A stretch of DNA of 11,580 bases from Bacteroidia bacterium (lineage in GTDB: Bacteria > Bacteroidota > Bacteroidia > Cytophagales > Cyclobacteriaceae). A program made the translations under genes and the position numbers. Where the stretch lies: positions 1-11,580 of the forward strand of contig JAAURZ010000024.1 of NCBI GenBank assembly GCA_012031955.1, in the 5' to 3' direction. Positions 1 to 6,657 of the stretch are shown piece by piece. The stretch's first letter is position 1, and each line of letters begins with the position of its first letter. The notes under the pieces were generated by a model that had not been told where the DNA came from, did no database searches, and saw only the letters and a program-made list of their open reading frames with translations.

Positions 1-214
1 CGTGATTGTACAGGATGACCCGAAGAACAATGTATACCCGATGCCAATCAACTCACATGGCAGGGATGAGGTGTTTGTAGGCCGCATACGCAGAGATGAG
101 TCGCAAGAAAACACCATCAACCTGTGGATCGTGGCCGACAACTTGCGCAAGGGCGCGGCGACCAACGCGGTTCAGATCGCGGAGTTTATGATGGAGCGCA
201 GTCTCGTTTATTAG
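1..214 (+). CDS. asd: Aspartate-semialdehyde dehydrogenase, C-terminal part (5' end outside the window)
   Basis: The enzyme reduces aspartyl-4-phosphate to aspartate semialdehyde with NADPH in the cytoplasm, the branch step towards lysine/diaminopimelate, threonine and methionine. Only the last 70 or so residues are here, read in the frame beginning at base 2, and the GTG there is an internal valine codon. The tail carries the family's conserved closing segment: a YPMPINSHGRDEVFVGRIR stretch (substrate and dimer region), then LWIVADNLRKGAATNAVQIAE, the C-terminal helix typical of bacterial ASADH. The catalytic cysteine and the NADP-binding Rossmann fold lie upstream of the window and cannot be checked. 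The gene stops with TAG at 212-214 and is followed by a strong hairpin terminator, so it ends its transcription unit. Identification is firm from sequence recall of the family; nothing looks damaged in the visible part. Confidence 0.93.
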   Translation, partial: VIVQDDPKNNVYPMPINSHGRDEVFVGRIRRDESQENTINLWIVADNLRKGAATNAVQIAEFMMERSLVY

Positions 215-245
215 CACCGGATCATTATTGCGATCTATAAAAAGA

Positions 246-277
246 CAAAGCCTCCATTTGGGAGGCTTTGTTGTTTT
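246..277. terminator. Bidirectional intrinsic terminator between asd and the convergent barrel gene
   Basis: A perfect 10-bp stem, CAAAGCCTCC at 246-255 and GGAGGCTTTG at 261-270, encloses a 5-nt loop. It is followed on the + strand by TTGTTTTT (271-278). On the - strand the same stem is followed by TCTTTTTAT. It lies 32 nt after the asd stop and 22 nt before the stop of the convergent gene at 299, so it can end both transcripts. Confidence 0.88.
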
Positions 278-298
278 TAAATACAAAATGACTGCCTG

Positions 299-904
299 TT
301 ACATTCTCAATGTGATACCCAGGTTCACGTCACTCATATCGTCGTATCCTGCTTCGAGATAGAGACCCAGTCGCGGCTTGAAGTACCAGCGCGCGCCGAC
401 TTTAAAAGGCACATATACGCGGGTGCTGGAATCGTCGAGATCGGCATCGTTGTCCCAGTTTACAGCGCGGCTTCTAAAGGCCAGACCGGTACCTGCGTAC
501 ACATCTAACACTTTGATCGGTATAAGTTTGTTGAAGTGATAATAGCCCAGCACGGCGAAGTGGAATGCTGTAATGTTCGCTTCGTCTGCTCCATAATCTA
601 CTTTGCCCACCGCGAATGCTGCCTGACCGCCGATGCCCACCTCATCGAGCAAGCCGTGCTCATATTTTACGTAAACAGGACCAAATCCAAGTCTGTCAGG
701 GCCGCCAAAGCCGGCGTAGGAGTAGCCGCGCACCGGCACATTGGGGAAACCATAACTGAAAGTAAGCAAGCCTGTTGATTTGTCGAACGATCCGCTGTTC
801 CGAGTTTTGTACGGGGAGTTGTAAAAAGACCTGCCATTTTGCGCCATGGCTGCGCTGCCAAATGCGAGCAACGCAAAAACTAAAAGCACTCTTAAGTTCT
901 TCAT
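299..904 (-). CDS. Exported outer-membrane beta-barrel-like protein, function unknown
   Basis: The 201-residue product begins with a clear signal peptide: MKNLR, a hydrophobic stretch LLVFALLAFGSA, then AMA-Q at about residue 22, a signal peptidase I site with no lipobox cysteine. The mature part (about 180 residues) is rich in aromatic and glycine residues in alternating patterns (for example FSYGFP, GYYHF, DVYAGTGLAF, GARWYFKPRLGLYLEAGYDD), as expected for a small eight-strand outer-membrane barrel. It closes with a final strand, NLGITLRM. The last residue is Met, not the aromatic residue many barrels have. The start is fixed by the signal peptide, and a good -7 promoter box lies about 26 nt upstream. 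It stands alone, transcribed towards asd and ending at the shared terminator. I do not recognise a specific family; assignment to the outer membrane is inference from composition. Confidence 0.72.
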   Translation of the reverse strand: MKNLRVLLVFALLAFGSAAMAQNGRSFYNSPYKTRNSGSFDKSTGLLTFSYGFPNVPVRGYSYAGFGGPDRLGFGPVYVKYEHGLLDEVGIGGQAAFAVGKVDYGADEANITAFHFAVLGYYHFNKLIPIKVLDVYAGTGLAFRSRAVNWDNDADLDDSSTRVYVPFKVGARWYFKPRLGLYLEAGYDDMSDVNLGITLRM

Positions 905-929
905 ATTCTATTTGTGAAAAAGTTTGATA

Positions 930-937
930 CAAAATTA
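930..937 (-). promoter_or_regulatory. Candidate Bacteroidota -7 box for the barrel-protein gene
   Basis: The - strand reads TAATTTTG here, an exact match to the TAnnTTTG consensus of the Bacteroidota primary sigma factor. Transcription would start roughly at 922-924, leaving a leader of about 20 nt before the ATG at 904. I found no TTG at the expected -33 distance, so the call rests on the -7 box and its position. Confidence 0.42.
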
Positions 938-1041
938 CCCGAAAAAATCTTTCGTGACTCCTGTTCACCTTTAAAGGGTCTTTGATTTTACTATATCAAC
1001 GCTTAACTCCCGTAAATGGCGGATCAATTGCCAGGATTTCT

Positions 1042-1428
1042 TCAGGATGTTGCCCTGATCCATTTTTTGTCGATCAGGTGTAGTAGAATGATAAAAATTG
1101 TACCGAACAGGAAGATGCCCTTGTAGGACGAGATGCTCTCCAAAAAGCCGAAGTCAAATTTAAAGTCGGTGAGTGAGATGGCCACAATGCAGGAAATTAT
1201 GAGGAGAAATATTCCCAGGGCAAACCAGAGAAATTCCTGCGCCGGGCGATGCTTAAGGTTCAACTTGGCGGCGACGTTTTCAGCAAAATCGTCGGGCAGC
1301 TCAAATGTTTCTTTCTCAACCGCGCGAAGGAACAAACGATATGCTTTTACATCATCGTCGCCGGCAAGTCCTTTCAGAAACTCGTCTTGCTCCAGTTTTT
1401 TCCTCAATGCTTCTTTCTTTGGGTTCAT
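1042..1428 (-). CDS. Two-TM membrane protein co-translated with an ECF sigma factor; possible sigma regulator
   Basis: The product has 128 residues. Residues 1-65 are charged and helical (MNPKKEALRKKLEQDEFLKG..., then ELPDDFAENVAAKL), probably cytoplasmic. Two hydrophobic segments follow at about 66-87 (FLWFALGIFLLIISCIVAIS) and 103-119 (GIFLFGTIFIILLHLID), and the end is basic (KKWIR). Its ATG (1426-1428) overlaps the sigma-factor stop codon as ATGA, a 4-nt overlap that implies translational coupling. Genes in this position often encode membrane-bound anti-sigma factors with a cytoplasmic N-terminal domain. The zinc anti-sigma motif (HxxxCxxC) is absent, and there is no periplasmic FecR-like domain. 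The ELPDDFAENV stretch resembles the short linker found before the membrane segment in small Bacteroidota proteins encoded next to sigma factors. The anti-sigma role is an inference from position; the gene itself is well supported. Confidence 0.8.
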   Translation of the reverse strand: MNPKKEALRKKLEQDEFLKGLAGDDDVKAYRLFLRAVEKETFELPDDFAENVAAKLNLKHRPAQEFLWFALGIFLLIISCIVAISLTDFKFDFGFLESISSYKGIFLFGTIFIILLHLIDKKWIRATS

Positions 1429-1988
1429 CTCAATTCTTCTTTTGCAAGATACTTCTTTATCGTTTCCTTAATCATGTTTCTGGCGCGAAACAGGTAGCTC
1501 TTTACAGTGCCTTCGGGCATGCCGGTGATGTCGCCTATCTCCTCGTAGTTCATCGACTCCAGGTGGTATAAAGACAAGACCATTTTGTATTGTGCCGGAA
1601 GTCTGTCAATAAGTTTTAAAACAACCTCGTCGGTGTCTCGTTCCTCCAACACCATCTCCGGGTTCTCCGGTTCCACAAAATGCGCAGAGTAACTTTCGTC
1701 GGCGGGCAACTCAAGCATGTGTGGCCGCATTTTTTGCAGATGGTTGATTGCCTGCCTGTATGCGATTGTGGCAATCCAGGTGGACAGCCGGGATTGGAAT
1801 TTGAACTCCCCCAGTTTTTGGTACACCCGCATGAACACGTCCTGACATATCTCTTCGCGCTCTTCGTCTACTTTAACAACCCGGCCCACCATGTGTGCCA
1901 CCAGGCGCTGGTGTTGCTTCACCAGCGTTACAAATGCCTTGCGCTCGCCGGCCAATACTTGAGACACAAGGACACGCTCATCCATCAT
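1425..1988 (-). CDS. ECF-type RNA polymerase sigma factor (sigma-70 family)
   Basis: The 187-residue protein has the two-domain plan of extracytoplasmic-function sigma factors, which direct core RNA polymerase to alternative promoters. Region 2 spans about residues 18-87: FVTLVKQHQRLVAHMV, then the EEICQDVFMRVYQKL core-binding helix and FKFQSRLSTWIATIAYRQAINHLQK, which contains the -10 recognition part. A linker of about 35 residues follows, rich in acidic residues and proline. Region 4 spans about 125-180, with LPAQYKMVLSLYHLESMNYEEIGDITGMPEGTVKSYLFRAR, a textbook helix-turn-helix for the -35 element. Length is normal. Two ATGs stand together at the start (1986-1988 and 1983-1985); either could be used. 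It is the first gene of a two-gene unit with the overlapping membrane protein, and divergent from the gene at 2138. Its regulon is not visible here. A short inverted repeat lies about 27 nt upstream. Confidence 0.95.
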   Translation of the reverse strand: MMDERVLVSQVLAGERKAFVTLVKQHQRLVAHMVGRVVKVDEEREEICQDVFMRVYQKLGEFKFQSRLSTWIATIAYRQAINHLQKMRPHMLELPADESYSAHFVEPENPEMVLEERDTDEVVLKLIDRLPAQYKMVLSLYHLESMNYEEIGDITGMPEGTVKSYLFRARNMIKETIKKYLAKEELR

Positions 1989-2014
1989 TTTGGAGTTGGA
2001 CAGGGGAACCTTTC

Positions 2015-2029
2015 CCTTTGTTGCAAAGG
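2015..2029. repeat. Short inverted repeat upstream of the sigma factor
   Basis: CCTTTG-TTG-CAAAGG is a perfect 6-bp inverted repeat with a 3-nt centre, 27 nt upstream of the sigma-factor start in the 149-nt divergent region (1989-2137). It could be an operator or part of a 5' leader hairpin, but one copy of this length can arise by chance. No clear -33/-7 promoter pair was found on either strand of this region. Confidence 0.25.
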
Positions 2030-2137
2030 AAGGTAGGTTTTTTTCAACATTTCCGGCCCGTGAAAATTCTCGGGTTTAGCTGCAACAATCTAAGCGAAGG
2101 CCGTGTCATACCCGTCAAACTGAAACCAAATACTTTT

Positions 2138-2491
2138 ATGGATCATAACTTACGAGACATTCTAATGCCCCTTACCATCATCGGATCGTTTGGAGGCGCG
2201 GTCGTTTTTTTTGCGAAGACCATTTCTGATTACATTTTGAAAAAGAAAATGATCGAGAAAGGTTTTGTGAACGAAGACACCCAGGCCATTTTCAAGCAAC
2301 ATGCGCAATCCAATAAATACGGATCGCTGAAGTGGGGCCTTATTATCTTCTTCGCCGGGTTCTCGCTCATCCTTATGGAGTTCATTGACTTTGACACGCA
2401 ATCGCCGCTGCCTTATGGCCTTTTTGCCGTGGCTGTGTCTCTCGGGTTCCTCATCTATTATTTCCTGGTAAAGAAAGAACTGGAGAAGTAA
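2138..2491 (+). CDS. Small membrane protein of unknown function (three hydrophobic segments)
   Basis: The 117-residue product starts at the ATG at 2138 (MDHNLRDILMPLTII). The open frame runs further upstream, but there it is antisense to the sigma-factor gene and not protein-like. Hydrophobic segments lie at about residues 8-26, 65-81 (LKWGLIIFFAGFSLILMEF) and 92-111 (PYGLFAVAVSLGFLIYYFLV). A charged loop between the first two (ISDYILKKKMIEKGFVNEDTQAIF) is a layout common in small Bacteroidota membrane proteins annotated as DUF6249-like. That family name is from memory and tentative. The C-terminus is KKELEK. The permease gene begins 32 nt downstream on the same strand, so the two are probably co-transcribed. 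Whether the protein works with the permease, or with the divergent ECF unit, cannot be told from the sequence. Confidence 0.82.
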   Translation: MDHNLRDILMPLTIIGSFGGAVVFFAKTISDYILKKKMIEKGFVNEDTQAIFKQHAQSNKYGSLKWGLIIFFAGFSLILMEFIDFDTQSPLPYGLFAVAVSLGFLIYYFLVKKELEK

Positions 2492-2523
2492 CGCTCGTCT
2501 CATTCAAAACAAAATTCAAGTGT

Positions 2524-4951
2524 ATGTTTAGCAATTACATTCTGGTTGCGTTGCGCAACCTGAAGCGGCACCGCTTTTTCTCATTCATCAACATTTTCGG
2601 TCTGGCCATCAGTATGTCAGTCTGCCTCGGCATCATTATGCTGGTGGCCGACCAGCTCAGCTACGATCGCTACAACACCAAACACGATCGCGTGTACCGC
2701 GTGATTACAGAGTACCTTAACGCCGATGGTAGCGCTTCTGGCAATGACTACTCCACCTCACCGCTCCCCATTTCCACCACGCTCACCGACGATTTTACGG
2801 GTGTGGAGAAGGCGGCGCGCATCCGTCGTGGCTTTGGTAATAACTGGATTGAACTTGACCAGAATGATGTTAACATCCCGCTGGCGGGCTTCTTTGCCGA
2901 TCCTGATATTCTGGATATTCTCGAGTACGAACTGGAACACGGAGACGCTAAAACAGCCCTGCTCGAACCTTACTCGGTGGTACTCACCAAAAAGGCGGCG
3001 AAGAAGTTATTCAAGCAAGACAATCCGGTGGGTGAAATAGTAAAGGTCGGCGACCTGGGCGAATATAAAGTGACCGGCGTGTTGGGCGAAACAAATCACA
3101 AGTCGCACATTGTATTTGAAGCACTGGCATCCTTTTCGACGGTGAAGAGCCTGGAGGCCGACAGCACATTTAACAGCAGTGATTCGGACTGGTCCAACTT
3201 CACCATCGGGTGGAACTACCTATTGTTAAAAGAAGGCACTCGGCCGGCGGAAGTTGAACGTCATCTGGCGCAGGTTGCGCGCGACCACCAACCCACCGCG
3301 GGCGCGTTTGAGCAACCGCGCACTTACCGTTTCTATCTGCAAAATCTTGTCAGCATTACACCCGGCCCGTTCATCAACAACCCGATCGGTCCATTTATGC
3401 CGATGATCTTTGTTTACTTTTTCGGCGGGCTTGCGCTTATCGTCATGCTCACTTCTTGTTTCAACTACACCAACCTGTCGATCGCCCGCTCGTTGACGCG
3501 TGCCCGCGAGATTGGTGTACGAAAAGTAAACGGTGCGTATCGGCATCAGATTTTTTTCCAGTTCATCACTGAGGCCATTGTTATCGCGCTGTTTTCGTTG
3601 GGCGTTGGCCTGTTGTTGCTCCAGGGAGTGAAGCCATTTTTACTCCAATTGAAATTTGCCCAGGTGTTAAAATGGGATCTCCAAAGTAATCTGGTTGTGT
3701 ATGGCGTTTTCCTGCTCTTCACGCTCCTGGTTGGCACGATGGCCGGCCTGTTTCCCGCAGCCGTGTTGTCGAGGTTTCAGCCTGTAAAAGTGTTGAAGGG
3801 AGCTGGTTCGATGAAACTTTTCTCACGGATGGGTCTCCGTAAAACGCTGCTCGTAATTCAGTTCACGCTTTCGCTGGTATTCATTATTTCCGTTATCCTC
3901 CTTTACAATCAGTTGCAGCTTTTTATGCGTGCCGATCATGGTTTTGCTATGGACAACAAGATCAATGTGCGACTCAACAGAACTTCATACCACGCTCTGA
4001 AAGCAGAGCTGGTGAAATACCCGAATGTTCAGAATGCATCAGGGGCCTCGCACATCCCCGCAGCCGGTATGACGTTCGGAGAGGGGTACAAACGCACCCT
4101 TGCCGATGAAGATGCGGTAAGCCTCGACTATTTTCTCGTTGATGAAGACTACCTCTCCAACATGGACATTCCACTGGTGGCCGGGCGCTTCTTTGACTTG
4201 TCGGCAGGAGATGCCAATAAGCATTACATCGTGCTGAATGAGAGCGCTGTTTCCGCATTTCATTTTGACTCGCCACACGACGCGGTCGGTGAATTTGTTT
4301 ACCAGGAAACTGACTCGGCGAAGTGCGAGGTAATTGGCGTTGTGAAAGATTACAACCACCAGGTGCTGGTATCGAAGCTGGAGCCAATGGCGTTGCGTTA
4401 CGACCCTGAGCGCTTCGCCATTGTGCAAGTGAAGTACACCGGTGCTTACGCGGCGGCTGTTGAAAGCATCGAAAAATCATGGGCCAAAGTAAATCCGGAT
4501 TTCAAACTTGACTTCAAAGAATTTGAAGCCGAAGTGAAAATGTTTTACGACACTGTATTCAGCGATTTCGTGAGCATTATCGGCGTAATCGCTTTCATGG
4601 CCATTGCAATCGCCTGCCTTGGGTTGCTGGGCATGGCCACCTATACGATTGAAACACGCATGAAAGAAATCTCGATCCGCAAGGTACTTGGATCTTCCGA
4701 GCGCGGCCTTGTCATGCTCCTTTCGAAAGGCTTTATCATGCTGCTCACGATAGCTGTTTGTCTGGCAATACCGATTGCGTGGTTCCTCAACAATCTCTGG
4801 CTGCAGCTTATTGCCTACCACACCGACCTTGGGCGCCGGCGTAATTGCTGCGGGCGTTGCCATTCTTCTGATTTTGGGGGGAGTCACGATCGGTTCACAA
4901 ACGATTCGCGCCGCCGTAACCAACCCGATCGATTCACTGCGAAATGAATAG
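2524..4951 (+). CDS. ABC transporter permease, FtsX/MacB type (frame broken near residue 770)
   Basis: This is a large double-unit permease of the MacB_PCD plus FtsX architecture, linked in Bacteroidota to export of antimicrobial peptides or lipoprotein-related cargo; the substrate is unknown. Order: TM1 at about residues 20-43, a large periplasmic MacB-like domain (about 50-285), three TM segments (about 292-316, 343-370, 389-415) with the cytoplasmic motif REIGVRKVNGA, then TM5 (about 440-460), a second periplasmic domain, and a second FtsX core starting at about 681 with the matching motif KEISIRKVLGSS. The uncorrected frame runs to 4947 and ends in a basic, non-family tail after residue 769. 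Removing one base from the GGG run at 4831-4833 gives ...LGAGVIAAGVAILLILGG, the expected last TM, and the usual end NPIDSLRNE with stop TAG at 4949-4951, for a total of about 808 residues. No ATPase gene lies next to it. A terminator follows at 4971. Confidence 0.9.
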
Positions 4952-4970
4952 CGTTGGGCCGATCTCGTCA

Positions 4971-5007
4971 AAAATGGAGCTTCTCAACAGGAGCTTCATT
5001 TTTTTTT
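4971..5007 (+). terminator. Intrinsic terminator after the permease gene
   Basis: In RNA from the + strand, bases 4973-4983 pair with 4990-5000 (11 bp including two G-U pairs) around the 6-nt loop TCAACA. A run of nine T follows (4999-5007), overlapping the stem end. On the - strand the two G-U pairs become A-C mismatches, so it should work best for the permease unit. It lies 19 nt past the restored permease stop. The same hairpin could act weakly for the convergent gene ending at 5013. Confidence 0.8.
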
Positions 5008-5012
5008 ATCCC

Positions 5013-5846
5013 TTATTTTATGATGCCAAGAAAACTGGTGCCGAGGTTGTTGGCGATAATTTTCTTGTACCTCGTGCTCTTGCGATAATCCGGCGTAAGG
5101 AATTCGCTCCAGATCACGTCCCAATCCGATTTCAATGACATGATGAAGCCGAGGTCTTCATCAGAGCCCAAATCGACGGCCTGACGCTTTACCGGAAGCT
5201 TGTTGCGGGTAGCATCCACATACTCTGCAAAGTCGAGCACGCTGAACAGCTTTTGATTGGTGCCAAGCTGCCGCAGTATCTCCGTGCCTGAGTTGGCGGT
5301 GGAGATGGACAGCGCTGGCAGGTAATTCCTTTTTATCCGTTCTATCTGGATCATGTGCGTGCTCCCCTTTATGCCGACCGCCGAAAAACCTTTAAACTTG
5401 GTTGCACTTTCTTCGAGCACTTTTAAGTTGGGTGCGTCTTTGTGCGTGAGCAACACCAGCGGGTTCGACATGAATGGTGGTGTGAATTTCATGGCCTTCT
5501 TGCGTTCGGTGGTAATGCTCGTGTTTGTAACGCCGAGAATATTCGGCGTCTCCTGCGATATCTTCAGGAATTCGGTGAATACCTGCTCCTTGCCCGCATA
5601 GTTCACTGTAATTTTCTTCCCATACTTTTTCTGCACATAGTCCACAAAGTCGGAAATAATGTCCGCGCAAACGCCTTTCATGGCGCCATCATCGGCTTTG
5701 TAGATGAGACCGGGCTGCTCATAGTAAATCACCGTGAGCGTGCCCGATCCGTTGGCTTTCACAGTGGCCCAACTGTCACCTTTATACTTCTGCGCATGTG
5801 CGCATAGTGCTACCAAACAAAGCAGGGTCGGGATAAATCGTCGCAT
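5013..5846 (-). CDS. Exported solute-binding protein, SBP_bac_3 (amino-acid-binding) family
   Basis: The 277-residue product has a signal peptide (MRRFIPTLLCLVALCAHA-Q, cleavage at about 18/19, no lipobox) and a periplasmic binding-protein fold of the family-3 type. Supporting features: a first strand GTLTVIYYEQPGLIY; GAMKGVCADIISDFVDYV (about 54-71), the usual G-hydrophobic-x-x-D-hydrophobic segment; and TTERKKAMKFTPPFM (about 112-125), the family motif in which Arg115 sits where the ligand-carboxylate arginine is found. The C-terminal lobe ends with SDEDLGFIMSLKSDWDVIWSEFL and GTSFLGIIK, as in polar-amino-acid binding proteins. The family normally feeds an ABC importer or forms the sensor domain of a larger protein; no importer genes are adjacent. 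The ligand cannot be deduced. The start at 5846 is set by the signal peptide. Members of the fold also include soluble enzymes, so transport is inferred. Confidence 0.85.
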   Translation of the reverse strand: MRRFIPTLLCLVALCAHAQKYKGDSWATVKANGSGTLTVIYYEQPGLIYKADDGAMKGVCADIISDFVDYVQKKYGKKITVNYAGKEQVFTEFLKISQETPNILGVTNTSITTERKKAMKFTPPFMSNPLVLLTHKDAPNLKVLEESATKFKGFSAVGIKGSTHMIQIERIKRNYLPALSISTANSGTEILRQLGTNQKLFSVLDFAEYVDATRNKLPVKRQAVDLGSDEDLGFIMSLKSDWDVIWSEFLTPDYRKSTRYKKIIANNLGTSFLGIIK

Positions 5847-5965
5847 ACGTTTTCGGTTGTTAGAAAAAAAGTCCAGTCAATAATAGTTGAAAAACTACTG
5901 GCGGCCATAAAAATTAACGATACAGAAAAAGAATCCATGGCTTTTTTTCATTGTTTTGTGGCTCC
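5847..5965. other. Divergent intergenic region, no promoter identified with confidence
   Basis: This 119-nt AT-rich region separates the binding-protein gene (-) from the LAB_N gene (+) and should hold both promoters. It contains a small perfect inverted repeat, TAGTT-GAAA-AACTA (5884-5897), and CCATGG at 5936-5941 and 5964-5969, the second overlapping the LAB_N start. Near matches to TAnnTTTG occur on both strands, but none has a good -33 partner. Confidence 0.4.
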
Positions 5966-6610
5966 ATGGAATGGATAGAAAAGTATTGGATCTACGGGCT
6001 TGGCTTTTTTGCGCAAGGTCTTTTTGGCACACGGCTGCTCGTGCAGTTGTTTTATACCGAGCGCGCAGGCCGGGTGGTGTCGCCGACTATCTTCTGGCAA
6101 ATCAGCCTTGTCGCTTCCTTTCTGTTTCTCATTTACGGCGTGCTTCGCGACGATGTGGTTATTATTCTGGGACAAACGCTGTCTTATTTTATCTATATCA
6201 GAAACCTGCAGCTTAAAGCGTCGTGGCGTGGCATACCGCTGGCGGCGCGTGTAATACTGATCGTGTTGCCTTTCTCCGCGTTTGGATGGATGTTCTTCGG
6301 ATCCAATCATTCGTTCGCTGAAATTGTTCGGCAAAGTGATTGGTCGCACCCGATTTTGATTCTGGGGGCCATCGGCCAATTGCTCCTCAACTTGCGCTTC
6401 CTGTATCAGTGGTATCATTCCGAGAAGGTGAAGAGCTCCATACTCCCGTTCGGCTTCTGGCTTATAAGTACCGTGGGTTCAGTGGCCGTGATCATTTACG
6501 CGGTGTATCGCCTGGACCCTGTTTTACTGGTGGCGCAGTCTATGGGAATTCTCGTGTACATCAGAAACATGTTTCTCAACTTTCGTCCCAAGACGACCGG
6601 GGCCGGCTGA
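5966..6610 (+). CDS. Duplicated LAB_N-domain membrane protein (lipid A-disaccharide synthase N-terminal domain-like)
   Basis: The 214-residue integral membrane protein consists of two copies of the LAB_N module (PF07578), a PQ-loop/SemiSWEET-like three-helix fold found at the N-terminus of some lipid A disaccharide synthases and as stand-alone proteins. Copy 1 covers about residues 12-81, copy 2 about 133-202. They align without gaps at a constant offset of 121: Q17/Q138, R23/R144, Q27/Q148, E32/E153, P40/P161, FW43-44/FW164-165, S47/S168, Y57/Y178, R61/R182, D63/D184, Q70/Q191 and YIRN 77-80/198-201. No glycosyltransferase domain is present, so it is not LpxB itself. Stand-alone members often sit near glycolipid or polyprenol-sugar enzymes and may help move or modify lipid-linked substrates (family inference). 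The ATG at 5966 was preferred over an upstream in-frame TTG at 5951. The methyltransferase gene starts 47 nt downstream. Confidence 0.87.
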   Translation: MEWIEKYWIYGLGFFAQGLFGTRLLVQLFYTERAGRVVSPTIFWQISLVASFLFLIYGVLRDDVVIILGQTLSYFIYIRNLQLKASWRGIPLAARVILIVLPFSAFGWMFFGSNHSFAEIVRQSDWSHPILILGAIGQLLLNLRFLYQWYHSEKVKSSILPFGFWLISTVGSVAVIIYAVYRLDPVLLVAQSMGILVYIRNMFLNFRPKTTGAG

Positions 6611-6657
6611 TTGTACAGAGGCTCCCCGCGTATTGTGTATTTTAGCCAAAAGTAGCC

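Noticed and set aside
1895..2137. N-terminal extension of the small membrane protein up to 1895
   Set aside because: It runs antisense to the sigma-factor gene and across the intergenic region, with low-complexity non-family sequence; ATG 2138 begins the coherent protein.
2131..2138. TACTTTTA as -7 box for the gene at 2138
   Set aside because: It overlaps the start codon, differs from TAnnTTTG at the last base and has no -33 partner.
3974..4480. Long open frames antisense to the permease (also 4039-4428 and 4477-4971)
   Set aside because: They are shadows of the permease gene: arginine/histidine-rich, no domain recognised, no promoter or independent support.
5936..5969. Two CCATGG sites upstream of and across the LAB_N start as an operator
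   Set aside because: Six-base palindromes 28 nt apart; the second is partly the start-codon context. Too weak to claim.
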